Shown here: in pieces, positions 16,669 to 26,522 of the stretch
Layout: each line of letters begins with the position of its first letter
Numbering within the stretch: position 1 is the stretch's first letter
Source of the DNA: Chitinophagaceae bacterium
GTDB taxonomy: Bacteria; Bacteroidota; Bacteroidia; Chitinophagales; Chitinophagaceae
DNA length: 64,000 nucleotides
Direction of reading: 5' to 3'
Assembly (NCBI GenBank): GCA_017853575.1
Contig: JAFMJI010000001.1
Coordinates: forward strand, 62,001 to 126,000
Made by a program: the position numbers and the translations under genes
The notes under the pieces: generated by a model
The model's input: the letters and a program-made list of their open reading frames with translations, nothing else
Databases searched by the model: none
Told to the model about the DNA's origin: nothing

Positions 16669-18191
16669 TTTCCGATCGTCATGATGGATGTAAAAATTTC
16701 AAGTGCATCCCAAAGATTTCCAATTCGAATGTTCTCGTTTTCAGCATGCTGATTATTGTCATGATTGGCGATCGGTATAGTTATGGGTTGTGCATGAAGC
16801 TTCTCTTCAAAAATAAACAATGGTAGGCTTCCTCCCAAGGTTGGCAACTGAACAGCTTCATAGCCAATTGCAAGATTAACAGCATTCACTACCCTTTTTG
16901 CAAATGCATGTTCCATTGGAGTTTTCTGAGCATTGTAACCGCTTGATAAATGCACCATACAAATTTTATCGTGTTGCATTCTCTCTTCATCCGTAGGCTC
17001 ACTGTATACAACGTGATATCCTTTTGACTGAATATGCGCAACTACTTTTTGCTGTTGTTTTTTCCAATCATTTCCTACCACAAGCCGCAAATCAATAGAT
17101 GCAACAGCCTTGGTGGGTATGACGTTTGCTGAAAGACTCCCCACAGCAGCACTCTGAATTCCATTGATATTGAGTGAAGGCAAGTTCAACGATTCATTTA
17201 AGGTTGAATTTCTTTCAGGCTTCTTTACTCCCAACTCTTTTTTCATTTGTTCTTCTACTGGCGGAACTTTTGCGAGTGCATTTTTTTCAGCAGCAGTCAA
17301 AGGCACTACATCATCATAAAAACCCTTTACAAGCACATTCCCCTCATCATCTTTCATGCTTGCGAGTAATTTCGCTAAATCCATTGCGGGATTGGGAATC
17401 CAATTGCCATAATGCCCTGAATGCAACGGACGTTTTGGGCCATACACTGTTAGTTCCATATGAGTATCTCCTCTCACACCAAAGACTACTTGCTTTCTTC
17501 CTGATTGATGAACAGGCCCATCACAAATCACCCACATATCACCTTTTAAAAGTTGCTGATACTTTTCAAATATCTCATGCAAATGTGGAGAACCCGCCTC
17601 TTCTTCACCCTCAAAGAAAAACTTAATATTAACTGTAGGCTTAACACCCAACTGCTTTAAAATTCCATATGCATTGATGATGGAAAAAACACCTGCTTTA
17701 TCATCTGAAGCCCCTCGACCATAAATTCTCCAATTGGGATCAATGGTTTCACCTAAATTTTTCCAATCAACAATCGTTGCTTGATTGATCAATGAACCAT
17801 TGGCCAGTTGTGGCTTAAATGGATGAAGCCCTTTCATCCATTTGGAAGAATCAACAGGCTGACCATCATAGTGAGCGTAGAGTATGATGGTTTCATTTGC
17901 ACCAGGTGTCATCACCTCTCCATACACTGCAGGAGGCATTCCATTTATGATTGGATTTAACAGCTGAACATTGCTGATACCCTTTTCCTTCATCAACGCA
18001 GCAATCCAATCAGCATTTTTCTTGATGCCAGTTTGATCACTTGCTATATTCGGAATTTCCAAAAAAGATTTATATGTGAGGAGAAGATCTCTCTCATGAC
18101 CAACTCTGTAAGCCCTTACCCGAGTTGTAAGCTGGGCATGTGTTGCCAATAATAAAATGGAGAGCAAAAGGAATGAAATAAACTTCTTCAT
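16665..18191 (-). CDS. secreted M20 family metallopeptidase (dipeptidase)
   Basis: This 508-residue protein has a cleavable signal peptide (MKKFISFLLLSILLLATHAQ), so it works in the periplasm or outside. The di-zinc ligands fit LYAHYDGQPVD (His and catalytic Asp), GRGASDDKAG (bridging Asp) and FEGEEEAGSPHL (catalytic Glu plus Glu). A lid/dimerisation domain follows from GVRGDTHMELTVYGP, and a late ligand His is expected in ANHDNNQHAENE. Family members cleave dipeptides or deacylate amino acids. It lies 37 bp after map on the same strand without a visible terminator. Confidence 0.9.
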   Translation of the reverse strand: MKKFISFLLLSILLLATHAQLTTRVRAYRVGHERDLLLTYKSFLEIPNIASDQTGIKKNADWIAALMKEKGISNVQLLNPIINGMPPAVYGEVMTPGANETIILYAHYDGQPVDSSKWMKGLHPFKPQLANGSLINQATIVDWKNLGETIDPNWRIYGRGASDDKAGVFSIINAYGILKQLGVKPTVNIKFFFEGEEEAGSPHLHEIFEKYQQLLKGDMWVICDGPVHQSGRKQVVFGVRGDTHMELTVYGPKRPLHSGHYGNWIPNPAMDLAKLLASMKDDEGNVLVKGFYDDVVPLTAAEKNALAKVPPVEEQMKKELGVKKPERNSTLNESLNLPSLNINGIQSAAVGSLSANVIPTKAVASIDLRLVVGNDWKKQQQKVVAHIQSKGYHVVYSEPTDEERMQHDKICMVHLSSGYNAQKTPMEHAFAKRVVNAVNLAIGYEAVQLPTLGGSLPLFIFEEKLHAQPITIPIANHDNNQHAENENIRIGNLWDALEIFTSIMTIGK

Positions 18192-18228
18192 AATTAAACC
18201 TTGAATTGAATGAAGAAGGTACGAAAGA

Positions 18229-19029
18229 TCAATACTCGCTGAACAAAGCAGCGTTGTTTTTTTCTTGGGAGATAATATCTGTAAAGCTGGATAGAATATC
18301 AGCCTTGTTCTTTTTTACACAAATAGTATGCTCATAGTGAGCAGAAAATTTTCCGTCTCTTGTTCTTACTGTCCATCCATCATCATCATACACCACATCC
18401 TTGGTTCCAACATTGATCATGGGTTCAATGGCAATAACCATATTTTCTCTAAGCTTTGGACCAGATCCTTTTTTCCCATAGTTCGGAACCTGGGGGTCTT
18501 CATGCAAATGTTTTCCAAGACCATGACCCACCAATTCTCTAACAACTCCAAAGTGGTATTTCTTTTCAGTGTGCTCCTGTATGGCCTGAGATATATCCCC
18601 TACACGATTCCCATTGACTGCTTTCTCAATACCAAGCAGCAACGATTCACGTGTAACCTTCATGAGCAATTGATGTTCTTCCAAAACAGGTGACAATCCA
18701 AATGTATAAGCGCTGTCACCATGAAATCCATTTTTATAAACACCTACATCGATTGAAACAAGGTCACCTTCTTTAAGTTCTTTGTTATTAGGAAAACCAT
18801 GCACTACGGCATCATTCACAGAGATACAGGTTGCAAATGGATACCCTCTATAATTTTTAAAGGATGGAATAGCCTGATGAGAATGAATAAACTCTTCTGC
18901 ACGTTTATCCAACTGAGCAGTGGTGATTCCGGGCTTTAATATGGATGCGAGTTCTGCTAGGGTGCGACTAACGAGGAGTGCACTTTCGCGGATCAACTCA
19001 ACTTCTTCGTTGGTCTTGATCCGGATCAT
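18229..19029 (-). CDS. map: type I methionine aminopeptidase
   Basis: This 266-residue metalloenzyme removes the initiator Met from nascent proteins. All five metal ligands are visible: the Asp pair in SIDVGVYKNGFHGDSAYTF, His in VGHGLGKHLHEDPQVPN, and Glu in AIEPMINVG and HYEHTICV. It starts 1 bp after the secY stop, so translation is coupled. In most Bacteroidota infA and the alpha operon follow map; here the M20 peptidase does. The C-terminus carries about 10 extra residues compared with E. coli Map. Confidence 0.96.
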   Translation of the reverse strand: MIRIKTNEEVELIRESALLVSRTLAELASILKPGITTAQLDKRAEEFIHSHQAIPSFKNYRGYPFATCISVNDAVVHGFPNNKELKEGDLVSIDVGVYKNGFHGDSAYTFGLSPVLEEHQLLMKVTRESLLLGIEKAVNGNRVGDISQAIQEHTEKKYHFGVVRELVGHGLGKHLHEDPQVPNYGKKGSGPKLRENMVIAIEPMINVGTKDVVYDDDGWTVRTRDGKFSAHYEHTICVKKNKADILSSFTDIISQEKNNAALFSEY

Positions 19030-19030
19030 T

Positions 19031-20365
19031 TTAGATAGAGCTTGTTGTTACAGGCTGTCTCCCTTGAATTCTTCCACCAGCAACCAATCCATCATATTGC
19101 CTCATCAACAAATGTGTTTCAATCTGTTGTAGTGTATCGAGGATTACACCAACCATGATCAACAAAGATGTTCCTCCAAAAAAAGAAGAGAAAGATTGTG
19201 TTACACCAAGTTGTTGTGCAATACCAGGAAGGATACCAATGGCAGCAAGAAAGATTGCACCTGGTAATGTAATTCTATCCATCACCTGACCAATATAGTC
19301 AGCAGTAGGTTGTCCAGGCTTAACACCCGGTATAAAACCATTGCTCTGCTTCAAACTATCAGCCATTTGTTTAGGATTGAATATAAGTGCGGTATATAAG
19401 AATGTGAACGCAATTACCATGATTACATAAATGGTCATGTACCAGATATTGCTTGGGTCATTAAAAATTCTTGCAACACCTTTTCCTGATTCGAGGTTGG
19501 TGAATGAAAACAATGTTGGAAGGAACATGATTGCCTGCGCGAAGATGATGGGCATTACGCCTGATGCATTTACTTTCAATGGAAGAAACTGTCTTGCACC
19601 AGCAAGAGACTTGTTTCCGACCAATTGCTTAGCATAGCTCACTGGAACTTTACGTACTCCTTGCACCAACAATATCAATCCCAATACAATTACAATCAAA
19701 AATGCAATTTCAATCAAGAACAACAACAAACCACCGCCACCGCGGGTTTGCTTTGCACCCAATTCACCAATGAATGATTGCGGGAGTCGTGCAAGGATAC
19801 CAACCATGATAATGATAGATGTTCCATTGCCCAATCCTTTGTCTTGAATTTTTTCACCCAACCACATCACAAATAGTGTTCCAGCGGTTAGTACAATGAC
19901 AGTTGAAATCCAGAAATAGGGTTGATATGCTTCAATCAAAGCATCTCTGCTCACATTTTTCAAGTATGCAACATATGCTGCTGCCTGAAACATGGTAACC
20001 AATGCAGTTATGTAACGGGTCCATTGATTGATTTTCTTTCTTCCGCTGTCGCCTTCTTTCTGGATCTTCTGCATTTGTGGCACGAAGATGGTCAACAGCT
20101 GCATGAAGATTGAAGCAGAAATGTATGGCATGATACCCAATGCAAAAATGGATGCATTCGTAAATGATCCTCCTGCAAACGTATCAAAAATACCGAGCAG
20201 GCCTTTCTTTGCACTTGTAAGATCAAGTTTATTTGGATCGATACCTGGAAGGGAGACATGTGCTCCGAAACGATATACCAAGATGAGCAAGAGTGTGATG
20301 GTGATCTTTGACCTCAACTCATCGATGCTCCAAATATTCTTGAGTGTTTGGATGAATTTTTTCAC
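19031..20365 (-). CDS. secY: preprotein translocase subunit SecY
   Basis: This 444-residue channel subunit of the Sec translocon has ten membrane segments. Recognisable blocks are ITITLLLILVYRFGAHVSLPGID at the N-terminus, GGSFTNASIFALGIMPYISASI (plug and TM2), GEKIQDKGLGNGTSIIIMVGI, and the loop GVRKVPVSYAKQLVG. The start is GTG at 20365, 8 bp after rplO. It is the second-last gene of the spc section. Confidence 0.97.
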   Translation of the reverse strand: MKKFIQTLKNIWSIDELRSKITITLLLILVYRFGAHVSLPGIDPNKLDLTSAKKGLLGIFDTFAGGSFTNASIFALGIMPYISASIFMQLLTIFVPQMQKIQKEGDSGRKKINQWTRYITALVTMFQAAAYVAYLKNVSRDALIEAYQPYFWISTVIVLTAGTLFVMWLGEKIQDKGLGNGTSIIIMVGILARLPQSFIGELGAKQTRGGGGLLLFLIEIAFLIVIVLGLILLVQGVRKVPVSYAKQLVGNKSLAGARQFLPLKVNASGVMPIIFAQAIMFLPTLFSFTNLESGKGVARIFNDPSNIWYMTIYVIMVIAFTFLYTALIFNPKQMADSLKQSNGFIPGVKPGQPTADYIGQVMDRITLPGAIFLAAIGILPGIAQQLGVTQSFSSFFGGTSLLIMVGVILDTLQQIETHLLMRQYDGLVAGGRIQGRQPVTTSSI

Positions 20366-20373
20366 TGAGAAGA

Positions 20374-20823
20374 TTATTTAATGATTTCAACAGATCCACC
20401 AGCAGCTTCAATTATAGCTTTGGCTTTTTCACTAACAGCATTTACTTTAAAATCAACTTTCTTGCTGATCGCTCCGTTGCCAAGAATTTTAACCTTGTCC
20501 GTACGATTGATAAGTCCATTGATATAAAGATGCTCCATGCTGAATGCAGCAAGTTCATACTTTTCCACCAGTGATTCAACTTGACCGAGATTGAATACTT
20601 TATATTCTACTCTGCTGATATTTTTAAATCCAACTTTTGGAATACGGCGCTGAATTGGCATCTGGCCACCTTCGTGACCTTTCTTAGATTTGTAACCTGC
20701 GCGGCTTTGTCCGCCTTTGTTACCTTTTGTTGAAGTTCCACCGTGTCCGGAAGCTTCACCGCGACCTAATCTTTTTTCTCTTTTCGTAGCGCCTTCAGCA
20801 GGCTTTAAAGTGTGTAGTTTCAT
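20374..20823 (-). CDS. rplO: 50S ribosomal protein L15
   Basis: The 149-residue form starting MKLHTLKPAEGATKREKR is chosen instead of the ORF-track start at 20841, because L15 proteins begin at this Met. The Gly/Lys/Arg-rich rRNA-binding N-terminus (GRGEASGHGGTSTKGNKGG) and the C-terminal ILGNGAISKKVDFKVNAVSEKA are typical. It lies between rpmD and secY, as in the standard spc order. Confidence 0.95.
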   Translation of the reverse strand: MKLHTLKPAEGATKREKRLGRGEASGHGGTSTKGNKGGQSRAGYKSKKGHEGGQMPIQRRIPKVGFKNISRVEYKVFNLGQVESLVEKYELAAFSMEHLYINGLINRTDKVKILGNGAISKKVDFKVNAVSEKAKAIIEAAGGSVEIIK

Positions 20824-20895
20824 TTTTATTGTTTTACTCAACGCAGTCCCCTGAGACCACTCGTATTTCTAAATCAAAGACAAACAGGGATTGTC

Positions 20896-21075
20896 TTAAA
20901 GTTCTTCTACTTTAACAAGGTGTGTCACCTTCTTCACCATTCCTAAAATTTGTGGAGTGGCTTCCAATTCAACAGAAGCATGCAACTTGCGAAGTCCAAG
21001 TGCTTCCATGGTGCGCTTTTGACGTTCTGGACGATCAATCACACTTTTTACTTTGGTTATCTTAAGCTTTTTCAT
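20896..21075 (-). CDS. rpmD: 50S ribosomal protein L30
   Basis: This 59-residue gene was too short for the ORF track. Translation from the ATG at 21075 gives [20 protein letters not shown], then [19 protein letters not shown] and a short [13 protein letters not shown] end. This is the L30 fold with its usual [11 protein letters not shown] motif. The position between rpsE and rplO is canonical. Confidence 0.95.
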   Translation of the reverse strand: MKKLKITKVKSVIDRPERQKRTMEALGLRKLHASVELEATPQILGMVKKVTHLVKVEEL

Positions 21076-21115
21076 ATTGAAACCCGAGGGCTGTTTTTAC
21101 TGGTGATTTATTCAA

Positions 21116-21634
21116 TTAACCATTGAAGACTTTCTTCAATCCGATGGTTCTGGTTTTTGAAACATGAATAGGTTCACGAAGCAATGCCAATGCTTTGAAA
21201 GTTGCTTTCACCACATTGTGTGGATTTGCTGAACCAAGTGATTTTGCCAATACGTCGGTAACACCTACGCTTTCCAATACTGCACGCATACTTCCTCCTG
21301 CGATCACACCTGTACCATGTGCAGCTGGCTTGATCAATACTTTTGCAGCACCTTCTTTAGCAAGTTGATCGTGTGGAATGGTACCCTTCATTACAGGAAC
21401 TTTGATCAAATTTTTCTTTGCATCTTCAATTCCTTTGGTGATGGCTTCCTGAACTTCTTTGGCTTTGCCAAGTCCATGTCCAACTACACCTTGCTCATTT
21501 CCAACAACTACGAGTGCAGAGAAACTGAATGCACGACCGCCTTTGGTTGTTTTCACAACACGATTGATCGCAACTACTTTTTCCTTCAACTCTAGGTCGC
21601 CGGCTTTAACTCTGCTGAAATTTACTTTTGACAT
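21116..21634 (-). CDS. rpsE: 30S ribosomal protein S5
   Basis: This 172-residue protein has the double-stranded RNA-binding-like N domain ([43 protein letters not shown]) and the C-terminal domain [27 protein letters not shown]. The loop of known spectinomycin-resistance changes maps near VVKTTKGG and shows no obvious alteration. Confidence 0.97.
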   Translation of the reverse strand: MSKVNFSRVKAGDLELKEKVVAINRVVKTTKGGRAFSFSALVVVGNEQGVVGHGLGKAKEVQEAITKGIEDAKKNLIKVPVMKGTIPHDQLAKEGAAKVLIKPAAHGTGVIAGGSMRAVLESVGVTDVLAKSLGSANPHNVVKATFKALALLREPIHVSKTRTIGLKKVFNG

Positions 21635-21655
21635 CTAAATATTGATTTGAATGAA

Positions 21656-22009
21656 TTAAAATTTAAGTCCGCCCTCACGTGCACCTTCTGCAACAGCTTT
21701 TACTCTTCCATGGTAAAGGAAGCCTCCGCGATCAAACACACAAGATGATAGTCCAAGTGCAGTTGCTTTCTTGGCAATTGCCTGTCCAACCAACTTGCTT
21801 TTCTCAGTCTTGGTTCCTTTCTGTGCAACGATCTCCTTGTCTTTAGAAGACGCAGCTGCCAAAGTTGCTCCATTGATATCATCAATCAACTGTGCATATA
21901 TATCAGTATTGCTTCTGAAAACAGCAAGCCTTGGTGATTGAGCAGAACCTGATACCTTCTTGCGAATGGTATATTTGATTCTTTGTTTCCTTAATGATTT
22001 TACGTTCAT
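21656..22009 (-). CDS. rplR: 50S ribosomal protein L18
   Basis: This 117-residue 5S rRNA-binding protein has an Arg/Lys-rich start ([15 protein letters not shown]), then [19 protein letters not shown] and the closing [26 protein letters not shown], which is the L18 signature. It lies between rplF and rpsE as usual. Confidence 0.97.
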   Translation of the reverse strand: MNVKSLRKQRIKYTIRKKVSGSAQSPRLAVFRSNTDIYAQLIDDINGATLAAASSKDKEIVAQKGTKTEKSKLVGQAIAKKATALGLSSCVFDRGGFLYHGRVKAVAEGAREGGLKF

Positions 22010-22050
22010 CTTTTTATAGTTTTTCCTGATGCTGCCAGGATGTTTAATGA

Positions 22051-22605
22051 TTATTTACCAGCTGCTTTACCTGCCTTACGACGGATGTATTCATCCTTGT
22101 ACTTCACACCTTTTCCTTTGTATGGTTCAGGTTTTCTCAAGCCCCTGATTTTAGCTGCTACTTGTCCGAGCAATTGCTTATCAATTCCCTCGAGGAAAAT
22201 TCTTGGATTGTCTCCCTTTTCCTGGGTTGTTGAAACTTTCAATTCTTTTGGTACTTCAAAGATGATGTTGTGAGAATAACCCAAAGACAGATCAAGAATA
22301 TTTCCCTGGTTGGCTGCTTTGAAACCCACACCCACCAATTCCAATTCTTTCTTGAAACCGTTGGTTACACCACTCACGAGGTTGTTCACCAATGCTCTGT
22401 ACAATCCATGCAACGCACGGTGCCTGATTTGATCAGTTGGTCTTTTAAAATCAACAACATTATCATTGATCGTAACTGTGATATCACGATCAATCTGTTG
22501 TTTCAATTCTCCTTTGGGACCTTTTACGGTTACAACATTATCACTCCCCACTGTAAGGGTTACACCTTTTGGAAGTTCAATGATTTTTTTACCTATACGA
22601 GACAT
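22051..22605 (-). CDS. rplF: 50S ribosomal protein L6
   Basis: The start is set at [15 protein letters not shown] (22605). The track start at 22632 adds nine residues that run into the rpsH stop region. The 184-residue protein shows the two L6 repeats, [20 protein letters not shown] and [20 protein letters not shown], and the conserved ending [16 protein letters not shown]6 sits at the factor-binding region of the large subunit. Confidence 0.96.
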   Translation of the reverse strand: MSRIGKKIIELPKGVTLTVGSDNVVTVKGPKGELKQQIDRDITVTINDNVVDFKRPTDQIRHRALHGLYRALVNNLVSGVTNGFKKELELVGVGFKAANQGNILDLSLGYSHNIIFEVPKELKVSTTQEKGDNPRIFLEGIDKQLLGQVAAKIRGLRKPEPYKGKGVKYKDEYIRRKAGKAAGK

Positions 22606-22616
22606 AGTAGTTTTTT

Positions 22617-23015
22617 TTAATAAACGTGACAAAGTACTTCTCCACCAACATTTTGAGCTTTTGCATCCTTATCAGTCATCACACCTTTTGATGTTGAAAG
22701 GATTGCAATACCCAAGCCATTTTTAACCCTCTTGAATTCAAGTGGTTTAGCATATTGTCTCAAACCCGGACGAGATACTCTTTCCATGGTTTTGATCGCA
22801 GGCTCTTTGGTATTTGGATCATACTTCAAAGCTATTTTGATAACACCTTGTTTGCTGTCGTCTTCAAACTTGTATTTCAAGATGTATCCCTGGTTGTACA
22901 GAATTTCAGTGATGCGCTTCTTCAAATTAGAAGCTGGAATCTCGACGATTCTGTGTCCCGCCATTTGTGCATTTCTAATCCTCGTTAGAAAATCTGCAAT
23001 TGGATCTGTTGTCAT
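22617..23015 (-). CDS. rpsH: 30S ribosomal protein S8
   Basis: This 132-residue protein starts [17 protein letters not shown] and ends [22 protein letters not shown], both diagnostic of S8. It binds the central domain of 16S rRNA and in E. coli represses the spc operon. A near-ideal AGGAGG lies 8 nt before the ATG, inside an unusually long 69-bp gap after rpsN. This makes rpsH a candidate for separate translational control. Confidence 0.97.
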   Translation of the reverse strand: MTTDPIADFLTRIRNAQMAGHRIVEIPASNLKKRITEILYNQGYILKYKFEDDSKQGVIKIALKYDPNTKEPAIKTMERVSRPGLRQYAKPLEFKRVKNGLGIAILSTSKGVMTDKDAKAQNVGGEVLCHVY

Positions 23016-23023
23016 ATTTTGTC

Positions 23024-23029
23024 CCTCCT
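23024..23029 (-). promoter_or_regulatory. strong Shine-Dalgarno (AGGAGG) of rpsH
   Basis: The minus strand reads AAGGAGGGACAAAATATG. The AGGAGG core is 8 nt from the ATG, the textbook distance, in a genome whose other starts mostly lack any such site. Confidence 0.85.
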
Positions 23030-23084
23030 TAGTCCCTGTTGATCGGGAGTATTTCGGTTTAAGTTTTAAGTTTAATTCTGTTGA

Positions 23085-23354
23085 TTACCAGCTTGCTTTT
23101 TTAACACCTGGAATCTTTCCTGCCAGCGCCATGTCGCGGAAAGTTACCCTAGAGAGTCCGAAGAATCTCATATAACCTTTAGGACGACCAGTCAATTGAC
23201 ATCTGTTTTTCAACCTAACTTTTGATGAGTTTTTAGGAAGCTGGTCCAATGCCGACCAATCACCTGCTGCTTTCAATGCTGCACGCTTTTCAGCAAACTT
23301 GGCAACCATTTGTTCCCTTTTTCTCTGTCTGGCTTTTACTGATTCTTTTGCCAT
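23085..23354 (-). CDS. rpsN: 30S ribosomal protein S14 (zinc-independent form)
   Basis: This 89-residue protein begins [16 protein letters not shown] and ends [24 protein letters not shown]. Only one Cys is present ([14 protein letters not shown]), so this is the C-minus form without a zinc ribbon. It starts 9 bp after rplE. Confidence 0.97.
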   Translation of the reverse strand: MAKESVKARQRKREQMVAKFAEKRAALKAAGDWSALDQLPKNSSKVRLKNRCQLTGRPKGYMRFFGLSRVTFRDMALAGKIPGVKKASW

Positions 23355-23363
23355 ATGTTACGT

Positions 23364-23933
23364 TTAGTCTTTTTTACTGTTTTTGAATGGCATACCCAAC
23401 TCTTTCAAAAGCTCGTATGCTTCTTCGTTTGTTTGTGCGGTTGTTACGAAAGTGATATCCATTCCGGTAATTTTCGTAATCTTATCGATGTCCATTTCTG
23501 GAAAGATAATTTGTTCTGTTACACCCAATGTATAGTTTCCTCTTCCATCAAATGCCTTCTCACTTACTCCTTTGAAATCACGTACACGTGGAAGTGATGC
23601 AGAAATCAAACGATCAAGGAATTCAAACATCTTCACACCACGGAGCGTTACACGAGCGCCGATGGGCATGTTTTTTCTCAACTTAAAGTTGGAGATATCT
23701 TTCTTTGATCTTGTTGAAACTGCTTTCTGTCCAGAAATCATTGTCAATTCGTCCAATGCGATGTCGATGAGCTTTTTATCAGCCACAGCGCCATTCACGC
23801 CTCTGTTCAAACAGATCTTATTCAATTTTGGAACTTGCATTACAGTGCTGTAACCAAATTTCTTCATCAAAGCGGGTACCACATCTTTTTGGTACTTGGC
23901 TTGCAGTCTGGGTGTATATGTTGCAGTACTCAT
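23364..23933 (-). CDS. rplE: 50S ribosomal protein L5
   Basis: This 189-residue 5S rRNA/P-site tRNA contact protein has [38 protein letters not shown], the signature [21 protein letters not shown], and [17 protein letters not shown]. The start ATG overlaps the rplX stop (TAATG), so the two are translationally coupled. Confidence 0.97.
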   Translation of the reverse strand: MSTATYTPRLQAKYQKDVVPALMKKFGYSTVMQVPKLNKICLNRGVNGAVADKKLIDIALDELTMISGQKAVSTRSKKDISNFKLRKNMPIGARVTLRGVKMFEFLDRLISASLPRVRDFKGVSEKAFDGRGNYTLGVTEQIIFPEMDIDKITKITGMDITFVTTAQTNEEAYELLKELGMPFKNSKKD

Positions 23934-24271
23934 TATTTAATTACCTCCCCTGATTTTTTAGATACTCTTACCAATTTTCCGTTCTCTCTGGTTCTCTTCA
24001 CTTTTGTACCAGCTTCTTTCTTAGCATCCCACAACATTACGTTGCTGATATGAATGGAAGCTTCTTTTTTGATCAAACCACCTTGTGTGTTTTGTGCAGA
24101 AGGCTTGGTATGACGTGTTACAATGTTGGCGCCTTCAATCAATACACGAGATTTTTCTGGATACACCTCAAGCACCTTGCGTGGCTTCTTGAGATCCTTG
24201 TCATCTCCTGAGATGATCACTACGGTGTCACCTTTTTTAATGTTGAATTTTGGCTTAAATCTGTTGCTCAT
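23933..24271 (-). CDS. rplX: 50S ribosomal protein L24
   Basis: This 112-residue assembly-initiating protein shows the KOW motif in [23 protein letters not shown] and the following [20 protein letters not shown]. The stop codon overlaps the rplE start by 1 bp. Confidence 0.97.
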   Translation of the reverse strand: MSNRFKPKFNIKKGDTVVIISGDDKDLKKPRKVLEVYPEKSRVLIEGANIVTRHTKPSAQNTQGGLIKKEASIHISNVMLWDAKKEAGTKVKRTRENGKLVRVSKKSGEVIK

Positions 24272-24307
24272 TGTCTTTATTTTATGCGTGTTACGCAGTT
24301 TTTTTAA

Positions 24308-24676
24308 TTAGAGTACTTCCGGTGCGAGTGAAATAATCTTCATGTAACCCTTGTCTCTCAACTCACGGGCAACTGGACCGAAAATACGGGTGCCTCTTGG
24401 TTCATCAGCTTGGTTGAGCAATACAACAGCATTGTCATCAAAACGGATATATGAACCATCTTTTCTACGGAGCTTGTTTTTCGTTCTCACGATAACTGCT
24501 TTTGCAACTGTTCCTTTTTTAATACCACCGGCAGGGATGGCATCTTTCACAGTTACTACAATCTTATCGCCAATCTTAGCGTAATCTTGACCGCTGTTAC
24601 CCAACACGCGGATACACAATACTTCTTTGGCACCGCTGTTGTCTGCTACATTCAATCTGGATTCTTGCTGAATCAT
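24308..24676 (-). CDS. rplN: 50S ribosomal protein L14
   Basis: This 122-residue protein starts [20 protein letters not shown] and carries the L14 signature [17 protein letters not shown]. It ends with [20 protein letters not shown]14 lies at the subunit interface and is the first gene of the spc part. Confidence 0.97.
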   Translation of the reverse strand: MIQQESRLNVADNSGAKEVLCIRVLGNSGQDYAKIGDKIVVTVKDAIPAGGIKKGTVAKAVIVRTKNKLRRKDGSYIRFDDNAVVLLNQADEPRGTRIFGPVARELRDKGYMKIISLAPEVL

Positions 24677-24728
24677 TTTGTTTTATTTTAAACGGCTTTC
24701 ACCGTTGAGTTGAACGATTTATAGTTTA

Positions 24729-24986
24729 TTACTTTGCTTTTTCAATGATCTCGACAAGTCTCCAACGCTTTGTTTTGCTCAGAGGTCTTGTTTCTTCAAT
24801 TTTTACCACGTCGCCAGGTTTTGCCTCATTCTTTTCATCATGTGCATGGAACTTGGTAGTCTTCTTTACGAATTTTCCATAAATAGGGTGCTTCACTTTT
24901 CTTTCCACTGCAACTGTGATGGTTTTGTTCATCTTGTCGCTGCTTACAGTCCCTGTTTTGGTTTTGCGTAGTTTTCTTTCAACCAT
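24729..24986 (-). CDS. rpsQ: 30S ribosomal protein S17
   Basis: This 85-residue OB-fold protein has [20 protein letters not shown] at the N-terminus and the S17 block [18 protein letters not shown]. It lies between rpmC and rplN. Confidence 0.97.
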   Translation of the reverse strand: MVERKLRKTKTGTVSSDKMNKTITVAVERKVKHPIYGKFVKKTTKFHAHDEKNEAKPGDVVKIEETRPLSKTKRWRLVEIIEKAK

Positions 24987-25043
24987 TTCTTTTCTTTTTA
25001 TCTTTCGGTGTTACCGAAATTCGTTTTTAATGTATCTCTTGAT

Positions 25044-25250
25044 TTAAGCGAGTGTTCTTTTTTTCAATTCTGATTTAAGTCTCGCGATATCCTTTCTCAA
25101 TGAACGAATGCTCATAGGATTCTCAAGAGGAGTGATCGCATGTGCGAACTTCAATTTCTTCAAACGAGATTCATCTTCTGAAATCTTTGATTTGATATCT
25201 GATTCACTGAGTGATGCGATGCTTTTTAAAAAATCAATCTTTTTTGACAT
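25044..25250 (-). CDS. rpmC: 50S ribosomal protein L29
   Basis: This 68-residue two-helix protein at the exit-tunnel rim has SESDIKSKISEDESRLKKLKFAHA and the signature PMSIRSLRKDIARLKSELKKR. It has the normal position after rplP. Confidence 0.95.
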   Translation of the reverse strand: MSKKIDFLKSIASLSESDIKSKISEDESRLKKLKFAHAITPLENPMSIRSLRKDIARLKSELKKRTLA

Positions 25251-25274
25251 GACCTGATAATTTACTTGTTATGC

Positions 25275-25694
25275 TTACGCTGCGAAATCTCTGCGCACAA
25301 TAAATTTAGTTTTAATAGGAAGCTTTGCAGCAGCGAGGTCCAACGCCTCTTGAGCAACTTGCAAGCTCACACCTTCCAATTCGAAGATGATTCTTCCTGG
25401 TTCTACTACGGCTGCCCAGAATTCAGGGTTACCTTTACCCTTACCCATCCTCACTTCCTGTGGCTTGCGGGTAATAGGCTTATCTGGGAAAACACGAATC
25501 CAAACGTTACCTTCTCTTTTCATCGCTCTTGTAAGTGCCTGACGAGCAGCTTCAATTTGTCTATTTGTCATCCACACAGGCTCAAGTGCCTTGAGTCCAA
25601 ATGAACCAAAAGCCAATGTTGTTCCACGCTTGGCCACCTCACGGATTCTGCCTTTCTGCGCCTTTCTGTGTTTCGTTCTTTTTGGTTGTAACAT
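25275..25694 (-). CDS. rplP: 50S ribosomal protein L16
   Basis: This 139-residue protein near the peptidyl-transferase centre starts [17 protein letters not shown]. It carries [20 protein letters not shown] and [19 protein letters not shown], which are diagnostic. The hydroxylation-site Arg region [13 protein letters not shown] is intact. Confidence 0.97.
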   Translation of the reverse strand: MLQPKRTKHRKAQKGRIREVAKRGTTLAFGSFGLKALEPVWMTNRQIEAARQALTRAMKREGNVWIRVFPDKPITRKPQEVRMGKGKGNPEFWAAVVEPGRIIFELEGVSLQVAQEALDLAAAKLPIKTKFIVRRDFAA

Positions 25695-25730
25695 GCTAGA
25701 GTATTTTTAATGAATACTTTTAAAATTTGA

Positions 25731-26501
25731 TTATCCTCTGCGGTCTCTTCCACCACCTCTTCTGTCATCTCTGCCTCCACCTCTTCTATCATCCCTTCCA
25801 CCGCCACGCGCATCTCTTCTTTCAGCTGCTTCTGATTTTCCGCCAACAAAATTTGGATTCAAATCACGCTTTGCCAACACCTCACCTTTACAAATCCATA
25901 CTTTGATACCAATCTTACCATATACAGTTTGTGCAAATACTGAAGCATAATCAATGTCCATTCTGAAAGTGTGCAATGGAACCCTTCCTTGTTTGATCTC
26001 TTCAGAACGTGCAATTTCAGCACCACCAATACGGCCACCAACTTTGATTTTGATTCCTTCAGCGCCTAATCTCATGGTAGATGCGATTGCCATTTTGATC
26101 GCACGCTTATAGCTAATACGGTTTTCAATTTGTTTTGCGATGGTCTCACCAACAATATTCGCATCCAATTCTGGTCTGCGGATTTCAAGAATGTTGATTT
26201 GAACATCTTCTTTACCAGTGAGCTTCTTCAACTCTTCCTTCACCCTGTCAACTTCTCCACCACCTTTACCGATGATGATACCAGGTTTTGAAGTGTGGAT
26301 GGTAACAATCAGTTTATTAAGTGTGCGCTCAATCACAATCTTGGCAATGCCACCTTTGTTGATACGGGCGTTTAAGTAGTTGCGAATCTTATTGTCTTCA
26401 ATAAGTTTGTTCGCATAATCTTTTTTATTGCCATACCAGTTGCTTTCCCATCCGCGGATGATGCCTAACCTGTTGCCAATTGGATTCGTTTTTTGACCCA
26501 T
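25731..26501 (-). CDS. rpsC: 30S ribosomal protein S3 with Gly-Arg-Asp repeat tail
   Basis: This 256-residue protein has the S3 start [20 protein letters not shown], the KH-domain loop [19 protein letters not shown], and C-terminal-domain [20 protein letters not shown]. After about residue 225 comes a low-complexity tail of repeated GGGRDDRR units, which E. coli S3 (233 aa) lacks. Extended S3 tails occur in Bacteroidota, but their role is unknown. The tail is encoded by tandemly similar codons. Confidence 0.97.
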   Translation of the reverse strand: MGQKTNPIGNRLGIIRGWESNWYGNKKDYANKLIEDNKIRNYLNARINKGGIAKIVIERTLNKLIVTIHTSKPGIIIGKGGGEVDRVKEELKKLTGKEDVQINILEIRRPELDANIVGETIAKQIENRISYKRAIKMAIASTMRLGAEGIKIKVGGRIGGAEIARSEEIKQGRVPLHTFRMDIDYASVFAQTVYGKIGIKVWICKGEVLAKRDLNPNFVGGKSEAAERRDARGGGRDDRRGGGRDDRRGGGRDRRG

Positions 26502-26522
26502 TATAATTCAGTTTGTTTGTTC

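Noticed and set aside
20824-20841. Six-residue extension of rplO in the track
   Set aside because: L15 proteins begin MKLHTLKP; the extension reads MSKTIK with no family support.
22606-22632. Nine-residue N-terminal extension of rplF in the track
   Set aside because: It overlaps the rpsH stop, and L6 proteins begin MSRIGK.
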